Source: DASVWZ01 sp963715675 (lineage in GTDB: Bacteria; Acidobacteriota; Terriglobia; Terriglobales; Acidobacteriaceae). From it: a DNA stretch of 64,000 nucleotides. The stretch's first letter is position 1. Every line of letters begins with the position of its first letter. Made by a program: the position numbers and the translations under genes. Positions 1 through 8,118 of this stretch are shown here, one piece after another. The stretch lies in contig OY970265.1 in the NCBI GenBank assembly GCA_963715675.1, forward strand, positions 3,720,001-3,784,000, read 5' to 3'. The notes below the pieces were generated by a model. It ran no database searches. It saw only the letters and a list, made by a program, of their open reading frames with translations, and had not been told where the DNA came from.

Positions 1-195
1 GTCTTCATCGGAAATTTCCAGGTCGAACTCCTCTTCGAGCGCCATCACCAGTTCGACCTGATCCAACGAATCCGCTCCCAAGTCATCGACAAACGAGGCG
101 CTGGGCGTGACCTCGGTTTCATCGACGCCCAACTGCTCGCTGATAATCTGTTTTACCTTTTCGTGGATCTCTTTCAATTTATCTGCCGAGGCCAT
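1..195 (-). CDS. acpP: Acyl carrier protein (partial, C-terminus off the window)
   Basis: Carries growing acyl chains on a phosphopantetheine arm in cytosolic fatty acid synthesis. The visible 65 codons begin MASADKLKEIHEKVKQI and contain the attachment motif GADSLD with the modified serine near residue 43, followed by the acidic helix VELVMALEEEFDLEISDED. A full ACP has about 78 residues, so roughly the last 13 lie beyond position 1. The holo-ACP synthase that would load it is encoded at 10547-10936. The gene is divergent from dtd across a 208-bp gap. Identification is firm. Confidence 0.96.
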   Translation of the reverse strand, partial: MASADKLKEIHEKVKQIISEQLGVDETEVTPSASFVDDLGADSLDQVELVMALEEEFDLEISDED

Positions 196-403
196 CGCGA
201 ACCTGCCTTTCGAAATTTCCCACGGAACCGTGTAGTGTACTGGCACACACGAATCAGTGTAAAGGAGAGCCGGCCCTGGGAAATCAAATTGCAGCCGCTC
301 AGAAACATGCCTCACGAATCCTAATTGCTGGCACGGAGCACGGTCAACGGCAGGGAAGGGTTTTGCCGGGGTATCATGGCGGAGGGAAACCACGTAAGAG
401 AAT

Positions 404-853
404 ATGCGTGCTGTCGTCCAACGGGTGAGTCGTGCTCAGGTCAGCGTGCAGGGAGAGATCTGCGGCAAGATTGGGCGCGGGTTGCTGGTTCTGCTGGGGG
501 TGGGACAGGCCGACACGAAGGCCGATTCCGCCTATCTTGCGGAGAAGATCGCCGGCCTACGGATTTTTGAAGACGGCGGCGGCAAGATGAATCTTTCGGT
601 GATGGATGTGAAAGGCGCGGTGCTGGCGGTTTCGCAGTTCACTCTCTATGGGGATGTAAGACGGGGCAAGCGTCCGTCGTTTGATGGCGCCTCCCGCCCC
701 GAGACGGCTCGCGAACTTTACGAGGAGTTTGTCCGGCGGATACGCGAAGCCGGCGTGCCGTGCCAAACCGGGCGCTTCCAGGAGATGATGCAGATCGAAC
801 TGGTGAATGACGGTCCAGTCACGATTCTGCTGGATTCAGAGAAAACGTTTTGA
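404..853 (+). CDS. dtd: D-aminoacyl-tRNA deacylase
   Basis: Hydrolyses D-amino acids from mischarged tRNA and so protects translation; cytosolic homodimer. The 149-residue length is normal. It starts MRAVVQRVSRAQVSV and carries the two family signatures SQFTLYGD (about residues 78-85) and NDGPVT near the C-terminus, the latter holding the Gly-Pro that reaches across the dimer. The ATG at 404 gives the standard N-terminus. lipA follows 47 bp downstream on the same strand. Confidence 0.95.
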   Translation: MRAVVQRVSRAQVSVQGEICGKIGRGLLVLLGVGQADTKADSAYLAEKIAGLRIFEDGGGKMNLSVMDVKGAVLAVSQFTLYGDVRRGKRPSFDGASRPETARELYEEFVRRIREAGVPCQTGRFQEMMQIELVNDGPVTILLDSEKTF

Positions 854-888
854 GCCTTCTCGTGGCTTCTCGAATCCGCTGTTTGCCG

Positions 889-896
889 TATAGAAT
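889..896 (+). promoter_or_regulatory. Probable -10 box directly before lipA
   Basis: TATAGAAT ends four bases before the GTG of lipA. A start of transcription 6-8 bases after a -10 box would fall at or inside the first codon. No convincing -35 box was found, and the neighbouring cases at 36145, 36203 and 36593 are what make it worth noting. Confidence 0.35.
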
Positions 897-900
897 CTAA

Positions 901-1830
901 GTGACGGTCATGGCAGGCACTCCCGAGCTCGTACGCATTGAGTTGGCTCCCGCGACCCGGCAACCCAAGCCGGACTGGCTGCGGGCCAAGGCTCCGGTGG
1001 GCGAGAATTTTCATAATCTCAAGAAACTGGCTCGCGGACTCGGTCTGCATACGGTTTGCGAATCGGCCCAGTGCCCCAACATCGGCGAGTGCTGGAACCA
1101 CCGTACCGCAACCTTTATGTTGTTGGGCGACATTTGCACCCGGCGCTGCGGTTTCTGCGCTGTGCCCAAAGGACGGCCGGAGGCGATCGACTGGGACGAG
1201 CCCCGGCGAGTGGCTGAGGCGGTTGCCAGCCTGACCTTGAAGCACGCCGTGATCACCAGCGTGAACCGCGACGACGATAATCTGGGCGGAGCGCGGATCT
1301 TCGCGGAAACCATCCGCCAGGTCCGGGAACTCACTCCGGGCTGCCGCATCGAGGTGCTGATCCCGGATTTTCAGGGAATCGACAAGGCGCTGAGGATCGT
1401 GCTGGATGCCAACCCGGACGTGCTGAATCACAATACCGAGACGGTGCCGCGCCTCTACCGCGCAGTGCGTTCCGGAGCCCGCTACGAACGCACGCTGGAC
1501 TTGCTGGCGAATGCCAAGAAGTTTTCCCCCGGGATGGTGACGAAATCGGGCGTGATGGTCGGCCTGGGGGAGTCGATGGAGGAACTGCTGGAAGTCTTCC
1601 GCGACTTAGGAAGCCGCGGGGTGGACATTCTCACCATAGGCCAGTACCTGCGGCCTTCGCGGGATCATCTGCCGATCGCCCGCTTCTACACCCCGGAAGA
1701 ATTCCACTCTATGAAAACGGAAGCGTTGAGGTTCGGCTTTCGCCACGTCGAGTCGGGCCCGCTGGTGCGCTCCAGTTATCATGCGCACGAGCAGGCCGAC
1801 TCTACTTCCTGTCCGCAGGAAGTGCAGTAG
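901..1830 (+). CDS. lipA: Lipoyl synthase (radical SAM)
   Basis: Inserts two sulfurs into octanoyl groups on lipoyl domains to make lipoate. Two iron-sulfur sites are visible: the auxiliary-cluster motif CESAQCPNIGEC (about residues 58-69) and the radical SAM motif CTRRCGFC (about 79-86). The C-terminal RSSYHA segment supplies the conserved serine ligand. The 309 residues match the family. The start is GTG at 901, or ATG at 910 three codons on. A TATAGAAT-like -10 box ends at 896, so the message could be nearly leaderless. Confidence 0.95.
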   Translation: MTVMAGTPELVRIELAPATRQPKPDWLRAKAPVGENFHNLKKLARGLGLHTVCESAQCPNIGECWNHRTATFMLLGDICTRRCGFCAVPKGRPEAIDWDEPRRVAEAVASLTLKHAVITSVNRDDDNLGGARIFAETIRQVRELTPGCRIEVLIPDFQGIDKALRIVLDANPDVLNHNTETVPRLYRAVRSGARYERTLDLLANAKKFSPGMVTKSGVMVGLGESMEELLEVFRDLGSRGVDILTIGQYLRPSRDHLPIARFYTPEEFHSMKTEALRFGFRHVESGPLVRSSYHAHEQADSTSCPQEVQ

Positions 1831-1841
1831 GATCTCAGCCC

Positions 1842-1879
1842 AGAAAAAAAGAAGCACGCCGTGCAGTTACACGGCGTGC
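1842..1879 (-). terminator. Rho-independent terminator of the membrane protein gene at 1900-2622
   Basis: Perfect 10-bp stem GCACGCCGTG / CACGGCGTGC with a 6-base loop. On the minus strand it is followed by a run of T (the A-run at 1843-1849 on the plus strand). It lies between the converging ends of lipA and the minus-strand gene and may serve both. Confidence 0.85.
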
Positions 1880-1899
1880 CTGGTGGAACGCGTTGGCAA

Positions 1900-2622
1900 T
1901 TACCTGCCCGCGGCCATTGCCATCGTGTTTGGTGCAACTTCCCCGGAATGCGCCACGTAGGTCTTGTACGACTTGTACACGGCAAACAGAACCGCTACCA
2001 GCGCCGCGCCTGTGATCCAGCCCAGAGCGTTGCCGAAGGCGGAGATGATTGCGGCCACTCCCGCTCCGATCACATAGTTCGGGAATGTCCACAGGAAGAC
2101 CTTGTGCCACAAGCTGAAAGCCTTGCCGCCTTCGGTCAGCGAAATGATGCCGGCAACCGGTGTCGTGTTCGCCACGAAGTAAGCGAGAACAGCCAGAACC
2201 AGCGGCAGCATGGAAGATGCGAAGCTGGACTCCAGGAGCTTGTAGTGGAACGCCCAGTAGCTGAGTGCGCAGGCGTTCAGTAAGTTGCAAGCATTAAACA
2301 ACACCTGCACCGGCTTGGGCTTGTTCGAGCCGGAGGTCAGGCACTGGGCCACGCCTGCGGCGGCAGCAATTATCAGACTGCCCAGCAGGCTCAGGTGCAG
2401 AATCGCGAGAAGAAGAACCGGCAGATTTCCTGACATCGTGGTCGTTATGCCGGGCAGTTTCACTTTGAAGCGGGAAGTCAATAGGGCTGCCGCGAGCAGA
2501 AGCAGGAACTGTGGCCAGGACTGGTTCACAGGTTCTCTCATGCCGAGCATCAGCGCGCAAAGACTGGCAATGGCCACCGCTCCGATCATCAGCTTGGCTT
2601 TGCTTGGGATGGTCTTTGTCAT
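1900..2622 (-). CDS. Multi-pass inner membrane protein, unknown function
   Basis: A 240-residue protein made almost entirely of hydrophobic segments, about seven likely membrane helices, ending in a short polar tail (about residues 215-240). The composition and a C-x-L-x-S-x-S-N-K-P-x-x-V-x-F-N-x-x-N segment resemble the membrane sensor halves found before HD-GYP or GGDEF domains in Acidobacteria. Here no output domain follows. An AGGAG ribosome site precedes the ATG at 2622. It sits 38 bp behind the subtilase gene on the same strand and may be co-transcribed. Function not assigned. Confidence 0.7.
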   Translation of the reverse strand: MTKTIPSKAKLMIGAVAIASLCALMLGMREPVNQSWPQFLLLLAAALLTSRFKVKLPGITTTMSGNLPVLLLAILHLSLLGSLIIAAAAGVAQCLTSGSNKPKPVQVLFNACNLLNACALSYWAFHYKLLESSFASSMLPLVLAVLAYFVANTTPVAGIISLTEGGKAFSLWHKVFLWTFPNYVIGAGVAAIISAFGNALGWITGAALVAVLFAVYKSYKTYVAHSGEVAPNTMAMAAGR

Positions 2623-2660
2623 GGTCGTGGTCTCCTGTAGGGGTTCCCTCCTCCTCTCCT

Positions 2661-4469
2661 TTAGTTTTCCCCGTCGTCGCCGGTATCGAGCGCCGACATG
2701 CCGCCATTCACGCCGCTGGTACCCCAGACCACGCTGAAGCCACCGACCGAGCTAGTGCCCCAGACCACACTGGTGCCCCAAACCACGGAGTTGGCGCTAA
2801 GGGCCGTGGTACCCCATACCACTGAGGTCCCCCAGACCACCGAAGTGCCCCAAACCACGGACGTCCCCCAGACCACGGAATTCGTGTTCACGAGATAGAC
2901 GTCTCGGTTCACCGAGTCATAAACCGCCGTCGGAGAAAGCGCGACCCCCGAGGCCCTGGCGGTGCTGCCCAAGGCCGCATTCACATCCAGGTAGCCGGCG
3001 CCATAAGTGAAGATGTCGTACTGGTTTGAATACACGTTTCCGAAACCGTCCGCTGATGTGCAGTACTGGCCAAAACCCTTCCAGGCGCTGGCCATCAATC
3101 TCGCCTTCACCTGGTCAGGAGTGAGAGTGGCGTCCTGCTGTACCATCAAAGCCACGGCGCCGCTCACCACGGGGGTGGCCATGCTGGTGCCGCTGAGACG
3201 GAAGTACTTGGGCGCAACTCCGGAACTGGGGGCTACTTCGAATCCCGGATAGTTCGTATCCAACGTGCTGCCAGTAACCCGAAGAGAAACAATGCGGTTG
3301 CCCGGCGCGACGATATCCGGCTTGGCAATGTGATCGATCAGCGTCGGTCCTCTGGAGCTGTAGCTGGCGATGGCATCGTCGACGCGGGATGGCGTATTCA
3401 TGGTACGCGTGGCACCGACGGTGATCACCGCCGGATCATTACCCGGAGCGCCGATGGTGGCCCAGCCGTGTGTCCCCAGCGAATTGTCTCGCCCGGAGTT
3501 GCCGGCCGCAGCGACCACCACGATGCCTGCTTTCCAGGCGGCTTCGACGGCCTGGCAGAGCGGATCGAGCGTGTAGCTTTCAAACACGGGCCGTCCGAGG
3601 GACAGGTTGATGACGCGGATGTTATAGGTGCTCTGCAGGGCAATGGCTTGCTGGATGGCGGCGATCACCTGGCTGTCGGTGCCCGACCCATTGGCATCCA
3701 GCACGCGCAGATTGATGATGTTCGCTCCCGGAGCCATGCCGGCATACTTGGCCGAATAACCCTTTGCCGTGCCGGAGTCGATGCCGCTACCGGCGATCAA
3801 ACCGGCCACGTGAGTTCCGTGACCATACTGGTCTGGCGTAGTAGCGTCACCCGCGACGAAGCTCTGGCTGTATACCACGCGGCTGGCAGTGCCCGCACCC
3901 GAGTGCAGATCGTCATGGTCCGCAACACCGCTGTCGATGACGGCAACCCCAACCCCGGCTCCATTCAAAGAGGGGTAGTTGGTCCCTGCCACGTCGGCTT
4001 CAACCGCAGGGGCGTAGGCCTCGTTCACAGTTGCGCTCATTTGCACCTTGCGGTCGGGCGTGACATACAGAACTTCGGGATTCTTCTCCAATTCCGGAAG
4101 GAAACTGACCGGAATCCGCATGGTCACCGCACGGATGGCGTGCAGCTTGTGCTTGATCACCGCACCGCGGCCGCGGACACCGTCCAGAGCGGACTCGTCC
4201 GGCATGTTGCGGTACTGGACGATCACGGTTGTCATGGCTTGGGGATGGCTTGAGCTGAACTTCTGCAAGTCAGTCGAGAACTTCGCGTGACCACCGACTC
4301 TCGAGCCCGAACCGGAATGATCGCTCACGGTGTTCGCCAGTAACGGCATGACGCAGAAGGCGAGCAGAAGGATACCCAGAGTCCTGCCCCAAGCGGCTCC
4401 GTGTTTCTCCTGCTTACGAGGCCGGACGGCCCGGCTTCGCGCGTTTTGAATTGAATCTTGGTTTGTCAT
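2661..4469 (-). CDS. Secreted S8 (subtilisin-like) serine protease with VVWGT repeat tail
   Basis: Extracellular serine protease of 602 residues. An N-terminal hydrophobic segment (about 28-46) looks like a signal peptide after an unusually long basic leader. An inhibitor-I9-like propeptide follows (about 60-145). The catalytic triad is clear: Asp in VAVIDSGVADHD (~176), His in YGHGTHVAG (~219), Ser in SGTSMATPVV (~427). After a linker with ALSPTAVYDS the C-terminus has seven VVWGT units, ending in an acidic tail. The repeat tail probably acts in surface attachment or stability, which is inference. The ATG has no clear Shine-Dalgarno sequence. Confidence 0.93.
   Translation of the reverse strand: MTNQDSIQNARSRAVRPRKQEKHGAAWGRTLGILLLAFCVMPLLANTVSDHSGSGSRVGGHAKFSTDLQKFSSSHPQAMTTVIVQYRNMPDESALDGVRGRGAVIKHKLHAIRAVTMRIPVSFLPELEKNPEVLYVTPDRKVQMSATVNEAYAPAVEADVAGTNYPSLNGAGVGVAVIDSGVADHDDLHSGAGTASRVVYSQSFVAGDATTPDQYGHGTHVAGLIAGSGIDSGTAKGYSAKYAGMAPGANIINLRVLDANGSGTDSQVIAAIQQAIALQSTYNIRVINLSLGRPVFESYTLDPLCQAVEAAWKAGIVVVAAAGNSGRDNSLGTHGWATIGAPGNDPAVITVGATRTMNTPSRVDDAIASYSSRGPTLIDHIAKPDIVAPGNRIVSLRVTGSTLDTNYPGFEVAPSSGVAPKYFRLSGTSMATPVVSGAVALMVQQDATLTPDQVKARLMASAWKGFGQYCTSADGFGNVYSNQYDIFTYGAGYLDVNAALGSTARASGVALSPTAVYDSVNRDVYLVNTNSVVWGTSVVWGTSVVWGTSVVWGTTALSANSVVWGTSVVWGTSSVGGFSVVWGTSGVNGGMSALDTGDDGEN
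2729..2884 (-). repeat. Tandem repeat coding VVWGT units in the subtilase tail
   Basis: On the plus strand the motif GTNCCCCANACCAC recurs at a basic step of 18 bases, seven times with two short interruptions. It encodes S-V-V-W-G-T hexapeptides. The copies differ at wobble positions but not in the peptide, which points to selection on the protein rather than a very recent expansion. Confidence 0.85.
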
Positions 4470-4782
4470 AAGTTTTTTTTCGCTGACGACCCTCGAGACG
4501 CTGCTCAGGGTTCGGTCACCGGTTACTACGGCAATCCGGTAACCAAACGAGATCTGTCAAGATGTTCGTTTTCAGATGCTTAGCAGTAGGTGACGGATCC
4601 GGACAACGGGACAGTCTGTCCCCCTGGAGATACCCAAAAAGTGGCATGGATTTGGGCAAGCTGTTGAAAATTATGGATGGGACGGATGGGCAAGCTGCCT
4701 GGGACAGAATGGCCCGCTGTAATGGCTGCTCGGGGGAGTCCAGCGGGACAATGTCAGCAGACCAATCGACTGCAGATGCCGC
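4470..4782. other. Intergenic region upstream of the subtilase gene
   Basis: No credible gene. It holds TTGACA on the minus strand near 4555 (a possible -35 box for the protease), and an inverted repeat GGTTAC-N12-GTAACC at 4521-4544 that could be an operator or a 5'UTR hairpin. I compared it with the GEMM c-di-GMP riboswitch and could not find that family's core motifs. Confidence 0.4.
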
Positions 4783-6819
4783 TTACCACACCCGGCACCC
4801 ATTCTGCCGCACCATAGGAGCGTCGGCCTTACAGTGATAGGCCTCGCGGAACTCCGGCATGTTGGAGACTGCGCCGTTCACCCGCCATTGGCCGGGTGAG
4901 TGCGGATCGACGGTCACAGCCATGCGGGAGTACTCATCGGTGCGGTTGTCGCACCATACGTTAGCCCAGCCGAGGAAGAAGCGCTGTTCGGCGGTCAGCC
5001 CGTCTACAGGTGCCGGTTCTGACCCGGCTATCGAGCTGAGAAGGGCCATGTAAGCGATTCGCAGCCCGCCGTTATCCGCGACGTTTTCTCCGAGGGTAAG
5101 CTTTCCGTTTATCCTTAAGTCAGCTACGGCCGGATAGCCGGAGTACTGATCGGCAACACAGGTGGTTCTGGCGTTAAATTCCTTCTTGTCCTTTTCGGTC
5201 CACCAGTTGCGCAGATTGCCCTGGGCGTCGAACTGGCTTCCCTCGTCATCGAATCCGTGGGTCAGTTCGTGCCCTATCACGGCGCCGATGCCACCGAAGT
5301 TCATGGCGTCGTCCGCCTGGTTGTCATAGAACGGGGGCTGCAGGATCCCGGCGGGGAAGGTGATGTTGTTCAACTGCGCGTTGTAAGTCGCATTGACGGT
5401 CATCGGCGGGTAGGGCCAGTCGTTCTTGTCCACGGGCTTGCCAATCTTGTTCAGCTGCCGCTGGAATTCGAATTGGTTGGCTCGCAAAGAGTTTCCCAGA
5501 GCATCCCCGCGAACGATATTGAGACCGCTGTAGTCGCGCCATTTGTCGGGATACCCGATGCGGTTGCCGATGGCTGCCAGTTTCACCAAAGCCTGTTTGC
5601 GGGTTGCCGGGCCCATCCAACTCAGGGAGTCGATATCCTGACTGAGGGCGTTCTCGAGCAGTTCAACCATCTTCAGGGTCCGCATTTTGCCTTCCGCACC
5701 AAAGGTGAGATCGACATATTTCTGCCCAATGGCTTCCCCTAAATCACCGCTGGCAAATCGAACGCAGCGTTTCCAGCGCGGAGGGAGTTCCTTGGTCCCG
5801 GAAAGCGTCTTGTCGAAGAAATTGAAATTCTCATTGACGAACGGCGATGACAGCATAGGCGCCGCGGCATGCACGAGCTGCCACCGCAGGTAAGTTTTCC
5901 AGTCCGCCAAAGAGGTGTCATTCAGCGCTTTGCTCAGGTGCTTGAAAAATTCCGGTTCGGTCACATTCAGGGATTCAGCGGGCGGCGCGCCGATGCCCTG
6001 GAGATAAACGTTCCATTCGAAATCCGGACTCAGGGTTGCGAGTTCTTTCACGGTCATCTTGTGGTAGACGTTATTCGGATCGCGGCGGCTGGTCAGATCC
6101 AAGGCGCTTTGCGCCATGCCAGTCTCAATCGTCATGACGGTCTTGGCTTCGGCCACAGCCTGGGCGCGAGAATCGCCGAGCAACTCGAACATCTTCTGTA
6201 CGTGTTGCACATATTGCTGGCGGAGTTCCACAGACTTCGCGTCTGTCTTTACGTAGTAATCGCGGTCCGGCATACCCATGCCACCCTGGTCTGCCTCGGC
6301 GATCACTTGAGTGGCATCCTTGAAATCCTGGTCCGAGCTGAAGCTGAAAAAAACATTTGCGCCCTCACGTTGCAGGCGGATGGCTTCCCTGGAGAGGTCT
6401 TGCTTGGAGTTGAGGTCATCAACGGCCTTCAACTCGTTCTGCAGCGGCCGCGCCCCTGCGCTCTCGATAGCGCTTTCATCCATGCAGGATTGGTAATAGT
6501 CGCCAAACTTCTGCTCGCTGGCGGAGCGGTGGGAATCGTCGGCGGAGTATTTCTGCAGGATGTCGCGCACGAGATACTCACCGCGCTCCTGCAGTTCATC
6601 GAATCGGCCCCACTCCGGGTGGTCGCCTGGGATGGGATTCTGCGCTTTCCACTTACTGCAGGCGTAGTTGTAGAAATTGACGCAGGGGTCGATGTTTTTG
6701 TCGAGCATGTCCGGAGTGAAGCGAACATTGCGCTTGGGCTCCTCCGAAGTGGCGGGAGACTGGGCCAGGACTGGAACGGCGCACAACAGAACGAAGACTG
6801 CAAGCCGTCGAGATGACAT
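4783..6819 (-). CDS. Secreted M13-family (neprilysin-like) zinc endopeptidase
   Basis: Zinc oligopeptidase acting outside the cytoplasm. The chosen ATG at 6819 has GGAGG seven bases upstream and starts a clean signal peptide MSSRRLAVFVLLCAVPVLAQ. A longer in-frame opening to 6912 lacks both. Total is 678 residues. The N-terminal M13 domain begins at DPCVNFYNYACSKW. The zinc site is VIGHELTHGFDDEG (around residue 515), the third ligand is in GENVADNGG (around 575), and the protein ends in the family's CRVW. All catalytic residues are present. Confidence 0.95.
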   Translation of the reverse strand: MSSRRLAVFVLLCAVPVLAQSPATSEEPKRNVRFTPDMLDKNIDPCVNFYNYACSKWKAQNPIPGDHPEWGRFDELQERGEYLVRDILQKYSADDSHRSASEQKFGDYYQSCMDESAIESAGARPLQNELKAVDDLNSKQDLSREAIRLQREGANVFFSFSSDQDFKDATQVIAEADQGGMGMPDRDYYVKTDAKSVELRQQYVQHVQKMFELLGDSRAQAVAEAKTVMTIETGMAQSALDLTSRRDPNNVYHKMTVKELATLSPDFEWNVYLQGIGAPPAESLNVTEPEFFKHLSKALNDTSLADWKTYLRWQLVHAAAPMLSSPFVNENFNFFDKTLSGTKELPPRWKRCVRFASGDLGEAIGQKYVDLTFGAEGKMRTLKMVELLENALSQDIDSLSWMGPATRKQALVKLAAIGNRIGYPDKWRDYSGLNIVRGDALGNSLRANQFEFQRQLNKIGKPVDKNDWPYPPMTVNATYNAQLNNITFPAGILQPPFYDNQADDAMNFGGIGAVIGHELTHGFDDEGSQFDAQGNLRNWWTEKDKKEFNARTTCVADQYSGYPAVADLRINGKLTLGENVADNGGLRIAYMALLSSIAGSEPAPVDGLTAEQRFFLGWANVWCDNRTDEYSRMAVTVDPHSPGQWRVNGAVSNMPEFREAYHCKADAPMVRQNGCRVW

Positions 6820-6945
6820 GATTCCTCCAAGTGTCTGGGTGTGAATGCGAAGATTGTACAACGGCGCGCAGACTGGCGGGATTTTCTCGGCCCACATCAA
6901 AAGCAAAGTCAAGGGCGGCGGACAGGAGTGCCCGCCCCACCCAGA

Positions 6946-8025
6946 CTAGAAGATCTTGAGATGAATGGTCAGGTATTTTTTGGGATTTTCCCGGATGGCT
7001 TTGATCAGGTCACGGCTTTCGACCATCAGTTGATCCGCATTCTTATATGCCGAAGGATCATTCAGCGCCATGCCGATGCTGCCTTGTCCGGAGTTTAGTT
7101 TGTCGGTCAGGTCGGACAATTTGGTCATCGTGTTCTGCAGCTTCGCGGCGAATTCCTGGTCTCGCGCCAGCACGCCCAGCGCGCCTTTGCCGGCATTCAC
7201 GTCGTCGGTAAGTTTCTTGACGTTGGCAATGGTGTCGTTGGCGTTGTTGTAAAGCGTGGGATCCTTCAACAGTTTCCCGGCGGTGCCTTTGCCGGCGTTG
7301 AGGTCGTCGATGACGGCGTTGAGCTTATCAATGGTGGTGTTCGCGTTTTTGTAAAGCGTGTCATCGACCAGCAATTTGCCTAAACTCCCTTTGCCGCTGG
7401 AGACGTCGCTCACCAGGCTCTGGAACTGTGCGACGGTGGAATTGAGGCGGTTATAAAGGCTGGGATCATAGACCACCTTGCCCAGCGAGCCTTGCCCGCT
7501 TTCCACGAACGCCAGAATGCGGTCCACGCGTTTCTCCAGGGCATCCAGGTTCTGCAACGTGCTTTGGCTGGCGCGGACTACGTCTTCGAACTGGGGCGTC
7601 TCTTGTGTGGCCAGCACATCGCCGTTTTGTGCCTCCAAGCCGCGAGCTTGTGCGCTATTGATGTCAATATAGGTTTCGCCCAGGACACCGGCGGTGGAGA
7701 GCGTAGTCACCGAATCCTTGCGCAGACTTGCGTGGTACCGGGTAATGACCTTCATGGTGACTTCCACCGGGGTCAGCTTATGGGCCGCATCGGAGGCGAC
7801 GCCGATATGTGTAACGTTGCCGATATCGACACCCTGCAAGCGAACCGGAGCGCCCACCCGCATGCCACCGGCGTTGTCAAAGTACGAAATGAGGGTGATC
7901 TTAGGGGTGAAAAGGCCGCCGGTGCCGCTCATGAGCAGGATCAGAATGCCCAGGGTAATGGTGGCGGCAATCACCGTAAGACCCACTTTCAGTTGCGACC
8001 ACTTCAACTGTTTCTGGCTAGGCAC
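6946..8025 (-). CDS. MlaD/MCE-domain lipid transport protein with repeated C-terminal arm
   Basis: Periplasmic substrate-binding part of an MCE-type lipid transporter. It has a single N-terminal membrane helix (about 14-33), then the MCE domain with AGGMRVGAPVRLQGVDIG (about 51-68). The rest is a helical arm holding five units of about 39 residues on the theme GxGSLGKLLxDxxLYxxxN. The GTG at 8025 follows GGAGAG. The usual partner ATPase and permease genes (mlaF, mlaE) are not next to it: upstream is the spermidine-synthase-like membrane gene, so the partners must be elsewhere. Confidence 0.88.
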   Translation of the reverse strand: MPSQKQLKWSQLKVGLTVIAATITLGILILLMSGTGGLFTPKITLISYFDNAGGMRVGAPVRLQGVDIGNVTHIGVASDAAHKLTPVEVTMKVITRYHASLRKDSVTTLSTAGVLGETYIDINSAQARGLEAQNGDVLATQETPQFEDVVRASQSTLQNLDALEKRVDRILAFVESGQGSLGKVVYDPSLYNRLNSTVAQFQSLVSDVSSGKGSLGKLLVDDTLYKNANTTIDKLNAVIDDLNAGKGTAGKLLKDPTLYNNANDTIANVKKLTDDVNAGKGALGVLARDQEFAAKLQNTMTKLSDLTDKLNSGQGSIGMALNDPSAYKNADQLMVESRDLIKAIRENPKKYLTIHLKIF

Positions 8026-8118
8026 AGGCTCTCCGTGGCAGCGTCATCGGATACATTCTCCGCGTGGTCAAGGTTGAGATGCCAGCATCATAACAGACCG
8101 CAGGCGGGGGTATCAGGC

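Noticed and set aside
718..1431. Long minus-strand open frame over dtd and lipA
   Set aside because: Shadow of two certain genes; no motif, no ribosome site.
4470..4600. c-di-GMP (GEMM) riboswitch before the subtilase
   Set aside because: GGTTACCG-like words are present, but the GEMM core (GGGCAAACC, GACGCAAAGCC) is not.
4562..4837. 91-codon plus-strand frame
   Set aside because: Overlaps the certain 3' end of the M13 peptidase gene and has no ribosome site or motif.
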